From an uncultured Shewanella sp. (GTDB taxonomy: Bacteria > Pseudomonadota > Gammaproteobacteria > Enterobacterales > Shewanellaceae), in the NCBI RefSeq assembly GCF_947501225.1, contig NZ_CANMUW010000012.1, positions 1 through 64,000 of the forward strand: DNA of 64,000 nucleotides, written 5' to 3'. The notes beneath the pieces are model-generated. The model was not told the origin of the DNA. It did no database searches and was given only the letters and a program-made list of their open reading frames with translations. Below are positions 56,879 through 64,000 of this stretch, one piece after another. The first letter of the stretch is position 1, and each line of letters begins with the position of its first letter. The position numbers and the translations under genes were made by a program.

Positions 56879-58231
56879 CTAGAAGGTAATACTCACGATT
56901 AACCCCGGCTCGTTATCCATCAGTTTAATCCGAGCGTCATGTCTGGCCAGGATAGCTTTCACCAGCGATAATCCTAAGCCTGTCCCCTGATTATGACGAC
57001 TCGGGTCTAACCTCACCAAACGATCGAAAACCCTCTCTTTGGAATCATCGGGTATGCCCGGACCGTTATCCCGGATCTGTATCTCTCTGCCCTGCTGCAC
57101 TATCTCAATATTTGCACCTTCACCCGCATACTTGATCGCATTATCGATCAAATTAAACAGTGCCTGAAACAGCAGATACTTATCGCCGGTTAATTTGGCA
57201 TCGGTTCCCGTGGAAACAGTGAGCGTCTGTTGGTTCATCTCGGCCATAGCTTCGGCCATCTCGAACAGATCTTCGCACAGATGCTTGAGGCTCAACTCCT
57301 GCAGCTCCAGTGTCTGTTGCCCCTCCTCTATACGCGTCAGAGACAACATGGCATCGAACGTCGCCAGACAGTGGTCCAGTTTCTCGGTCAATATGGCGCA
57401 GGCTTCGGGTAGCTCTTCGCAGGACTTGTCCGGTAACTGCTCTAAACCTATTCTTAAGTGTGACAGAGGCGTTCTGAGATCATGGGCAATGTTATCTGTC
57501 GCCCCCCTCACCGCCGCAAGATTATTTTCCAGCGTATCGAGAACCCGATTAAACTTGCTCGCCAACATATCAAACTCATCACGTCGCCAACTGACCGGAA
57601 AGCGTGTCGAATACTCCCCCCGTTCGATGCGTCGACTAAGTCGGTTATATTGAACCAGCCGCCGTAAGATAGCCTTAGAAAACAGGTAACCTAAGGCTAA
57701 GGTCAGCACTATGGTTAACATCAAGGCGGTGATGGCGGCATTAACAAACCTGTCTATCAGAGTCGCAAGTTGGTCGGTTCGCGTGGCGATCAAAACCGGC
57801 CCATAGCGGGTCATGACCAGGCCTCCCGTCAGTATATGTAACTTATCCGGGCCACCGGTCAATATCGGAAATTCACGGGTTTGAGGCAGCATAGGCATAT
57901 CGTCGGGCATCATACTGAGTGCACCAACCAGGTCGAATGAATTGCGCCATACAACCAGAGCGGTTTTGGGATCGGCGGTCTTAATCTGCCTGCCGAAGCT
58001 TCTTCGATCTAATGTCAGTGCCATCTGCTGATAACGGGCCTTTTCGGCCGCAAGATGCTGATCTGTCTGTAGCTCCTGCTCATTTATCAGTTGTCGGTAC
58101 ATGCCAAAGAGCAAGGTACCTATGATTAAGGTAACGAGAGCCGAGAAGATGATCGTAATGCGCCAGGCACTACTCTGATATGGCTTAATTCCCTTGGCGG
58201 AGGCGATAACCTGCACCTCTAACGGTTTCAA
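56879..58231 (-). CDS. Sensor histidine kinase
   Basis: A 450-residue membrane kinase. Two membrane segments (about 25-45 and 168-190) flank a short periplasmic domain, followed by HAMP, the dimerisation histidine in IAHDLRTPLS, and an ATPase domain with NLIDNAIKYA, IRDNGPGIP and GTGLGLSLV. It overlaps the response regulator gene by 47 bases. The start TTG 58231 is uncertain; GTG 58216 is an alternative. Confidence 0.93.
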   Translation of the reverse strand: MKPLEVQVIASAKGIKPYQSSAWRITIIFSALVTLIIGTLLFGMYRQLINEQELQTDQHLAAEKARYQQMALTLDRRSFGRQIKTADPKTALVVWRNSFDLVGALSMMPDDMPMLPQTREFPILTGGPDKLHILTGGLVMTRYGPVLIATRTDQLATLIDRFVNAAITALMLTIVLTLALGYLFSKAILRRLVQYNRLSRRIERGEYSTRFPVSWRRDEFDMLASKFNRVLDTLENNLAAVRGATDNIAHDLRTPLSHLRIGLEQLPDKSCEELPEACAILTEKLDHCLATFDAMLSLTRIEEGQQTLELQELSLKHLCEDLFEMAEAMAEMNQQTLTVSTGTDAKLTGDKYLLFQALFNLIDNAIKYAGEGANIEIVQQGREIQIRDNGPGIPDDSKERVFDRLVRLDPSRHNQGTGLGLSLVKAILARHDARIKLMDNEPGLIVSITF

Positions 58232-58862
58232 TCAACTCACCGAAGCCTAACTCTTCAAACTTACGTCTTAGCTTAGCGATATGAACGTCAATCACATTGG
58301 TACGGGGATCGAAGTGATAATCCCAAACGGCTTCAAATAGCAGAGTGCGGCTGATAACCTGGTTCGGGTGCTCCATCAGATACTTTAACAGCTGAAACTC
58401 TTTAGGTTGCAACATCAGCTCGGTGCCGTCTAAGGTGACTTTGCGGGTGAGCAGTTCCATCACCAGATTTCCCACGGCCAACTCGGTATCGGCAGGTTGA
58501 GAAAAACCTCTCTGCATCAATTTTTCAGCGCGTACGAGCAGCTCAGAGAAGGCAAAGGGCTTAGTCATATAATCATCACCACCCGCTCGCAAGCCTTTCA
58601 CCCGCTCATCTACATGGCTGAGAGCCGAAAGGATCAATACCGGCGTCTGACTGCCTGTGGCTCTGAGAGCGGCCAGCAGCTTTAATCCATCGAGTTGCGG
58701 CAACATACGGTCTAAAATAATCAGATCATATTTCATGCTCGTCGCAAGAAGCAGCCCCTGATGCCCATCACTCGCGGTTTCAATGTTATGCCCCTGCTCT
58801 ATAAAACCTTTAACCACATATTCGATGGTGGTTGCATCATCTTCTACAAGTAAAATCTTCAT
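58185..58862 (-). CDS. OmpR-family response regulator
   Basis: A 225-residue regulator. The receiver has the acidic pair EDD near the N-terminus, phospho-acceptor Asp51 (IILDRMLP) and Lys in KPFAFSEL. The winged-helix domain ends DPRTNVIDVHIAKLRRKF. It pairs with the kinase downstream and is preceded by the PepSY gene. The signal is not determined from sequence. Confidence 0.94.
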   Translation of the reverse strand: MKILLVEDDATTIEYVVKGFIEQGHNIETASDGHQGLLLATSMKYDLIILDRMLPQLDGLKLLAALRATGSQTPVLILSALSHVDERVKGLRAGGDDYMTKPFAFSELLVRAEKLMQRGFSQPADTELAVGNLVMELLTRKVTLDGTELMLQPKEFQLLKYLMEHPNQVISRTLLFEAVWDYHFDPRTNVIDVHIAKLRRKFEELGFGELIETVRGAGYRLRQGN

Positions 58863-58871
58863 ACAGATAAC

Positions 58872-59408
58872 CTAGTTCCATTTAAGCATTGGTAGGGGGC
58901 GCTCAGTTTTTATATCAAACGCTAACTTGCTCTTACCATCTTCATCTATGAGTTTTAGCTCCAGATAACTGATATTAAGGTCATGATCTAACTGGGCTTC
59001 CACAATATGAGCCTGACTGTCTGACATAGCCTGTTTAACCAGATTACTGAAGGTTAACGACTTGTCTTCCATCATACTCACCGCCTTGAGTTCATCCTTG
59101 TCATCGGTTTCAAGTGACTCCACCTGCTGGTGGATCAGGCGACCATCTTTCGCTCTGAACTCAAACTCGGTGATAGTCTCGGCATTGGTGTCTATGACAC
59201 TAACCTCATAGATTAACTCCCCCTTCTCTACATCAATCTCAAACTCGCTTATGACACCGGGGTACGCTTTCTCGACTTGTAGCATGATCATTTGCGGAGA
59301 GATGTTTTGTTCATCCGATAGCAGCTGTAATACCGAGGTCTCAGCCAGACAAGCGGCAGAAAAACCGGTACTTGAAAAAAGAACTAAACCAACCAGCCAA
59401 CGAGCCAT
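58872..59408 (-). CDS. Exported PepSY-domain protein
   Basis: A 178-residue exported protein with a signal peptide (to about residue 22). Two PepSY-like modules are recognisable: QVEKAYPGVISEFEIDVEKGELIYEV and VKQAMSDSQAHIVEAQLDHD. Such proteins often accompany two-component systems. It lies ten bases before the response regulator and 149 bases after the ygiW-like gene. Function is inferred from context only. Confidence 0.85.
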   Translation of the reverse strand: MARWLVGLVLFSSTGFSAACLAETSVLQLLSDEQNISPQMIMLQVEKAYPGVISEFEIDVEKGELIYEVSVIDTNAETITEFEFRAKDGRLIHQQVESLETDDKDELKAVSMMEDKSLTFSNLVKQAMSDSQAHIVEAQLDHDLNISYLELKLIDEDGKSKLAFDIKTERPLPMLKWN

Positions 59409-59557
59409 CGCTCCTCCGTTTTAATTTATACGCGGTCAATCTTATATCAATAAAGAAAAAACCGTTACCATTCAGATAACTCAACTGTTACCTTGCAGCA
59501 TCCGGTCATACACAGTCTCGATGGTTTCAGGACCAAAGGCAACAGTTGATGAACCGC

Positions 59558-59905
59558 TTAATTTATGATGTCGATACTGTCGATCTCTATCTCAATCCCC
59601 TGCCATTCATCATCGACTTCACCCCGGAGCGTGACAGTGGTGTCACCGGAAACTTCGATATCCCGCCAGAGTGCATCATCGATCTCGACCTCCACATCGC
59701 CGGTCGCATCCCTGAAAAGGTACTTTTCATCGCCTAAGCTTTTCACCAGGTGCCCGGTCAGCTCTACCGGCGTATCATCTTTCGCTTCCCCGGCTTGTGC
59801 CGCCGTTTTGGCATGCGGGTTAACACCGGGACCATTATAGGCAGCAAACGCAGGCAGAGTTAATACACAAGATAAAATGATAGAGCCGGTTAATTTTTTA
59901 GACAT
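59558..59905 (-). CDS. YgiW/YdeI-family periplasmic OB-fold stress protein
   Basis: A 115-residue exported BOF (bacterial OB-fold) protein. The signal peptide ends near ALPAFA, then NGPGVNPHAK, and a beta-rich domain with VELTGHLVKSLGDEKYLF, GDVEVEIDD and RGEVDDEWQGIEIEID. These proteins are linked to oxidative, acid and cationic peptide stress. It heads the group with the PepSY and two-component genes, like ygiW-qseBC. Confidence 0.9.
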   Translation of the reverse strand: MSKKLTGSIILSCVLTLPAFAAYNGPGVNPHAKTAAQAGEAKDDTPVELTGHLVKSLGDEKYLFRDATGDVEVEIDDALWRDIEVSGDTTVTLRGEVDDEWQGIEIEIDSIDIIN

Positions 59906-59984
59906 TGTACTTTCTCCTTCTGGGTTAAAGCTAATTCTAAGCCGCTAACGGTAAAGGAGAGATGGAAACCAGATTAACGTTTGA

Positions 59985-61097
59985 TCATAAATGGGGTTCC
60001 AGGATATGAATGAGCTCAGATTTGAGCGCCACCGTCGTGTCGACCCCTTGTGCCAGCTCCAGCTTCACCGCCAGGTGCAGTGGTACTTCGGCGTTTATCT
60101 GATGACGAACCCCTTTCACACTCGCAACAATTCTGACAGTTTCCCCCATAGTCAGCATCGAATCTATGGTGATATCTAACTTATTAAAGCTCCGGCATAG
60201 TCTGCCCTGCTTAATCGAGTTAAATCTGATGCCGTGATTCGGAATCACCCAACGAACCTTAGTTCCGATATCTAAGCTATCGAAATAGGTACTTGCGATA
60301 AGGTGATCACCAAACTTGAGCCAGGTGATCTGCCGCTCCTCCTCCTGAGCAATCACATGAGCATCGAAGAGGTTACGTAGCCCCATCTGCTTAGCAACCG
60401 CCTCATTGCGGGGACGAGCCAGCACCTCATGGGGCACTCCCTGCTGCAACATCTTACCCTGACTGATTAAAATCATGTTATCGGCAAGCAGTAGTGCCTC
60501 ATTTAGGTCGTGGGTCACCATAACGACCGGAATAGAGAGTTGCTCTTTCAGCCTGGCCAACTCGAGATAGAGACGTTCACGGGTCTCCCTGTCCACGGCA
60601 GAAAAAGGCTCATCCAACAAGAGTACCGATGGCTCCCTGGCAAGTGCTCTTGCCAGGGCAACTCTCTGCCGCTGTCCTCCAGACAGGTTGGCGGGTAATC
60701 GATCCGGCAGGCCATGAAGGTTGACCCTTTCCAACCACTCTTCTGCACGGGCTACCCGTTCCTGTTTTGGAATATGATCTAATGCGGCGACCACATTTTC
60801 CAGCGCGGTCAGGTTAGGAAACAGGCCAAAGTGCTGTGGCACATAGCCCAGATGGCGCTGCTGAGGGCTCAGGTTAACCTTGGCATCACCTTTAAACCAG
60901 GACTTATCTCCGCAACGGATCTCACCGGACTCAGGCTGATTTAAGCCGGCAATCATTCGAAGCAGGGTCGATTTCCCGCCACCGGAAGGTCCGACAACTG
61001 CCATGACCTCACCGGCCTTACAGGTAAACTCGGCGTCGAGCCTGATATGCCTCTGCTGCTTGATACGACAAAAAAGATCACCGACGTCTTGAGACAT
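59985..61097 (-). CDS. modC: Molybdate ABC transporter ATPase
   Basis: A ~370-residue ATPase with Walker A GPSGGGKST, signature LSGGQRQRVALARAL and Walker B LLLDEPFSAVD, and a C-terminal TOBE/Mop molybdate domain. I place the start at ATG 61097, preceded by GGGAG. The longer frame to 61247 encodes an unlikely extension overlapping modB. Overlap with modB is 20 bases. Confidence 0.93.
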   Translation of the reverse strand: MSQDVGDLFCRIKQQRHIRLDAEFTCKAGEVMAVVGPSGGGKSTLLRMIAGLNQPESGEIRCGDKSWFKGDAKVNLSPQQRHLGYVPQHFGLFPNLTALENVVAALDHIPKQERVARAEEWLERVNLHGLPDRLPANLSGGQRQRVALARALAREPSVLLLDEPFSAVDRETRERLYLELARLKEQLSIPVVMVTHDLNEALLLADNMILISQGKMLQQGVPHEVLARPRNEAVAKQMGLRNLFDAHVIAQEEERQITWLKFGDHLIASTYFDSLDIGTKVRWVIPNHGIRFNSIKQGRLCRSFNKLDITIDSMLTMGETVRIVASVKGVRHQINAEVPLHLAVKLELAQGVDTTVALKSELIHILEPHL

Positions 61098-61758
61098 GCG
61101 CCGCTCCCATACGTCTGGATAAACTGGTGGTAAATGCCAACACAGTGACCGCAAAAATGAGTAACACCAATGACATCTGTCCGGCACTGGCAAAGTCAAA
61201 TGCCTGTACACTGTCATAGATGGAGATGGCAATGGTCTTAGTCTCACCGGCGATATTCCCGCCCATCATCAGAACGACACCGAACTCGCCTAATACATGT
61301 GAGAAACAGAGCACTAGAGCGGTCAATACACCGGGCCATACCATAGGCAGCTCTATCTTGAAGAGCACCTTCATTCGGCTCATTCCGCAACATGCCGCTG
61401 CGTCACGAACCTCTTCGGGTACCGCTTCGAAGGCGCGCTGTATCGGTTGGACCGCAAAAGGTATGTTGACTAAGACAGAGGCAACCACTAAACCCGAGAA
61501 GTGAAACACCAGTTGGTGCCCCAACAGCTCCTCCAACATCTGTCCGAGCCAGGATTGACTACCCAGCCCCACCAGCAGGTAGTATCCGATCACCGTAGGG
61601 GGCAACACTAACGGCACCATGATCAAAGCTTCGACCCAGGACTTGCCGGTAAAGTGATGATATGCCAGATAGCGGCTAAGCATGATGGCGAAGGGGATCA
61701 AGATAAGTACTGTGATACTACTGAGCTTAATCGATAACCAGAGCGCTTCCCAATCCAT
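61078..61758 (-). CDS. modB: Molybdate ABC transporter permease
   Basis: A 226-residue inner-membrane permease with about five membrane segments. The EAA-like loop PIQRAFEAVPEEVRDAAACCGMS and LGEFGVVLMMGGNIAGETKT are hallmarks of ModB. It follows modA by three bases and overlaps modC. Confidence 0.95.
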   Translation of the reverse strand: MDWEALWLSIKLSSITVLILIPFAIMLSRYLAYHHFTGKSWVEALIMVPLVLPPTVIGYYLLVGLGSQSWLGQMLEELLGHQLVFHFSGLVVASVLVNIPFAVQPIQRAFEAVPEEVRDAAACCGMSRMKVLFKIELPMVWPGVLTALVLCFSHVLGEFGVVLMMGGNIAGETKTIAISIYDSVQAFDFASAGQMSLVLLIFAVTVLAFTTSLSRRMGAAHVSRRR

Positions 61759-61761
61759 CTG

Positions 61762-62571
61762 TTATTTACCCGGCTCAGTTAAAACCCGGGGATCCGGCAG
61801 GCCAAATCCAAACTCGATAAATATCTGCCGGGCGCTGTCGGTTTGAAGGTAAGCGTAGAAAGCCTTAGCCGTAGCACCGGCTTTATCGGTCAGCACCATA
61901 CGCTGATGCAGAGGGGCATGGAGTTCGGCGGGAAGTGCCTGATAGTGCCCCATCCTTTGAAATTGCGGGGCCATGGCTAAGGAGAGCGCGACAATGCCAC
62001 CTTGCGTCGAGCCACTGACGGCAAACTGAGCCGCCTGTGAGACATTCTCACCATAGATGAGCTTGGGCTCTATCGATTCCCACAGTCCCATCCCCTGCAG
62101 CAGCTCCCTTGCCCGCTCACCATACGGCGCATGTTCGGGGTTAGCTATGGCGAAGCGTTGCAGTTTACCCGCGCTCAACATCGACTTAAGACCGTTGAGA
62201 TCCGAGTCCAACTCGAGTGGAGAGCTTTTCGGAGCCGCAATGGCTAATCGGCCGACCGCATAGAGCACCCCATCATCGATGGCGGCTCCCGAGCTGGCTA
62301 ACTGATGAATATATTTCTCATCGGCCGACATAAACAGCTGAAAGGGAGCACCATGTTTAATCTGCGCCACAAAATTGCCCGAGGATCCATAAGAGATCCT
62401 TACCCTTTCACCCGTCTCTTCGGTGAAGCGTTTGGCGATTTCATCGAGAGCAAACTTGATGTTAGATGCCGCAGCAATCGCCGGTACATCGCTCGCAGCC
62501 TGCGCATTCAGGCTTGAAAACAAAACTAAAACGCTGATACAAAGCGCAAACAGCCCTTTAAACTTCCTCAT
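61762..62571 (-). CDS. modA: Molybdate ABC transporter periplasmic binding protein
   Basis: A 269-residue binding protein. The signal peptide ends near SLNAQA. The ligand region starts VPAIAAASNIKFALDEIA with YGSSGNFVAQIKHGAPFQLFMSAD. The GGGAAT ribosome site precedes the ATG. It lies 33 bases after moaE, an unusual fusion of uptake and cofactor operons. Confidence 0.94.
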   Translation of the reverse strand: MRKFKGLFALCISVLVLFSSLNAQAASDVPAIAAASNIKFALDEIAKRFTEETGERVRISYGSSGNFVAQIKHGAPFQLFMSADEKYIHQLASSGAAIDDGVLYAVGRLAIAAPKSSPLELDSDLNGLKSMLSAGKLQRFAIANPEHAPYGERARELLQGMGLWESIEPKLIYGENVSQAAQFAVSGSTQGGIVALSLAMAPQFQRMGHYQALPAELHAPLHQRMVLTDKAGATAKAFYAYLQTDSARQIFIEFGFGLPDPRVLTEPGK

Positions 62572-62604
62572 TATTCCCTTCCCGAATATGCTAAGCCCGA
62601 CCTC

Positions 62605-63069
62605 TTACTTATCCCACATCTTAGCCGCCTGCTCATCGGCATCTTTAGCTTCGACCCAGTTCTTACCACTCTCGCCGGCTTCTAACTTCCAGAAGGGAGC
62701 CTTGGTCTTAAGAAAATCTATCAGGAACTCACAGGCAGCAAATGCGGCTTTACGGTGAGCACTGGTCACGCCGATAAATACAATCTGCTCACCCAGGGCC
62801 ATAGTACCGACACGATGAATGATGGTCACATTATTCAACGGCCAACGCTCGCGAGCTTCAACGGCAATCTGGTTTAAGACCGCTTCGGTCATGCCCGGGT
62901 AGTGCTCCAGCGTCAGGTCGGTGACCACACTGCCATCATTAAAGTCCCTGACCTTACCAACAAAGGTGACTACGGCTCCATCGCCGTTATCATCGGCAAT
63001 CAGGGCGTACTCTTGGGGCACACTAAAATCTTCGGTCTGTACCAGAACCTTATTCATAGTCGCAGACAT
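62605..63069 (-). CDS. moaE: Molybdopterin synthase large subunit
   Basis: MoaE converts precursor Z to molybdopterin with MoaD. VVTFVGKVRDFNDG, LEHYPGMTE, VIHRVGTMALGEQIVFIGVTSAHR and KTKAPFWKLE match. The ATG at 63069 has GGAGG six bases upstream; the frame opens at a GTG (63075) which overlaps the moaD stop. Confidence 0.95.
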   Translation of the reverse strand: MSATMNKVLVQTEDFSVPQEYALIADDNGDGAVVTFVGKVRDFNDGSVVTDLTLEHYPGMTEAVLNQIAVEARERWPLNNVTIIHRVGTMALGEQIVFIGVTSAHRKAAFAACEFLIDFLKTKAPFWKLEAGESGKNWVEAKDADEQAAKMWDK

Positions 63070-63071
63070 GC

Positions 63072-63323
63072 TCACCCTCCGGTAACAGGCGGGAAGAAAG
63101 CCACTTCGTCACCATCTTGTATCGGAGTATCCCAGCTGCTGATGGTTTGATTTACGGCCACAAGCAGTTTGTCAGAGGCTAACACCCGCCCCCACTTCTC
63201 ATCTTTAGCGGCCAGTGACGCGCGAAGAGTCTCGGCAGAGCTGAGCTCATCAGTCGCTTCAACCTGAAGAGCGCTTTCACCCAATAACTCTCTAACCTGT
63301 GCAAAAAATAATACGTTTATCAT
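63072..63323 (-). CDS. moaD: Molybdopterin synthase sulfur carrier subunit
   Basis: An 83-residue ubiquitin-like protein ending in the essential Gly-Gly (PPVTGG). It carries the thiocarboxylate sulfur for MoaE after activation by MoeB (present at 47.5 kb). It lies nine bases after moaC and overlaps moaE. Confidence 0.95.
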   Translation of the reverse strand: MINVLFFAQVRELLGESALQVEATDELSSAETLRASLAAKDEKWGRVLASDKLLVAVNQTISSWDTPIQDGDEVAFFPPVTGG

Positions 63324-63332
63324 AACTAATCT

Positions 63333-63809
63333 CTATACCTTAAAATGACCAGACTTACCGCCACGCTTCTCTAACAGACGAGTCTGTGAGATCACCATAT
63401 CTTTCTGAACTGCTTTACACATATCGTAGATGGTCAAGGCCGCTACCGAAGCTGCTGTTAGCGCCTCCATCTCGACCCCCGTCTTACCCGACAGCTTACA
63501 TAAGCTGGTGATACGCACCCGGTTAAACTCAGGCTGAGCCTCCAGTTCGACCTCAACCTTAGTCAACATCAAAGGGTGGCATAATGGAATAAGATCCGAG
63601 GTCTTCTTTGCCGCCTGAATACCAGCGATACGAGCCGTTGCAAACACATCACCCTTGTGATGACTGCCGCTCATTATCATCTCCAGCGTATCCGCAGCCA
63701 TTTCGATAAAGGCTTCGGCTCTGGCTTCTCTCTCGGTTACCGCTTTTTCGGTCACATCAACCATGTGGGCATTGCCATCGGCGTTGATATGAGTAAATTC
63801 ATTCGACAT
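63333..63809 (-). CDS. moaC: Cyclic pyranopterin monophosphate synthase
   Basis: MoaC catalyses the second step of molybdenum cofactor synthesis. Motifs [33 protein letters not shown] and [24 protein letters not shown] match. The 158-residue length is normal. It is the first gene of the operon visible here; moaA and moaB are not in the window. Confidence 0.96.
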   Translation of the reverse strand: MSNEFTHINADGNAHMVDVTEKAVTEREARAEAFIEMAADTLEMIMSGSHHKGDVFATARIAGIQAAKKTSDLIPLCHPLMLTKVEVELEAQPEFNRVRITSLCKLSGKTGVEMEALTAASVAALTIYDMCKAVQKDMVISQTRLLEKRGGKSGHFKV

Positions 63810-64000
63810 CTGTTCTGACCTTTTACATTAACGCAATTCAAATAGAAAACTCACCCGGTATTACTGCTTAGCAATACTGAGGCTACGACTTAACCAGATA
63901 TTTTTTTCACATGCATCACAAAGTTACAGGGTCTATGTGTTGCATCCAACTGTTCTTTAATGATTTTTGTCCACCCGGTGCGACACGCCCCGGTTGAGCC
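63810..64000. other. Upstream of moaC, cut by the window edge
   Basis: On the minus strand a near-perfect hairpin (GTATTGCT / AGTAATAC) lies at 63858-63877. A GC-rich block near 63970-64000 has two CCGGG motifs and may be the end of a structured RNA or of an upstream gene. A 36-codon open frame runs to the edge but looks unlike coding sequence. Confidence 0.4.

Noticed and set aside
1..64000. CRISPR array, prophage, insertion sequence or integron
   Set aside because: No direct-repeat arrays, transposases, integrases or attachment-site pairs were seen on either strand.

Overview
The window reads as chromosomal backbone of a marine gammaproteobacterium, most likely Shewanella. The order trmA / fabR-desaturase / selD-selU / nudE / yrfG / gspC-N / hslR-hslO / pckA, the FabR operator and an E. 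coli-type rrn P1 promoter all fit that genus. I see no integrase, transposase, prophage, CRISPR array or tRNA gene. Genus assignment is inference from gene content.

Left part (1-11.8 kb): an rRNA promoter on the minus strand firing out of the window; a membrane-anchored RRM protein; murI; trmA; the divergent fabR / acyl-CoA desaturase pair with a perfect FabR operator and a second perfect 22-bp palindrome; the selenium pair selD-selU; then a minus-strand group nudE, cysQ, GNAT acetyltransferase and an LplT-like transporter with a degenerate acyltransferase tail; yrfG. 11.8-23.7 kb is a complete type II secretion operon, gspC to gspN, on the minus strand. 23.9-36 kb holds hslR, hslO and pckA and then accessory genes: a CatB-like acetyltransferase, an M14 carboxypeptidase, a periplasmic binding protein, a methyltransferase, a repeat-rich lipoprotein, a GIY-YIG protein and a lipid-anchored oligopeptidase B.

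36-48 kb: FMN riboswitch-ribB, a large NIT-HAMP-PAS-GGDEF-EAL c-di-GMP protein, ferritin (with a possible Fur box), an RND efflux pump pair, and moeA-moeB. 48-53 kb: a YecR-like lipoprotein, an APH-fold kinase, and the most interesting locus: a tightly coupled five-gene minus-strand operon made of a DUF2282 precursor peptide (bufferin type), a DUF692/MNIO oxidase, a DUF2063 partner, an ECF sigma factor and a membrane anti-sigma factor. This looks like a self-regulated RiPP-type metal-buffering system.

53-64 kb: gltS, a DUF2986 gene and a 54-residue Pmp3-family gene, a periplasmic binding protein, an RluA-like pseudouridine synthase, a ygiW / PepSY / response regulator / sensor kinase group, and moaCDE-modABC, which joins molybdate uptake to cofactor synthesis and complements moeA-moeB.
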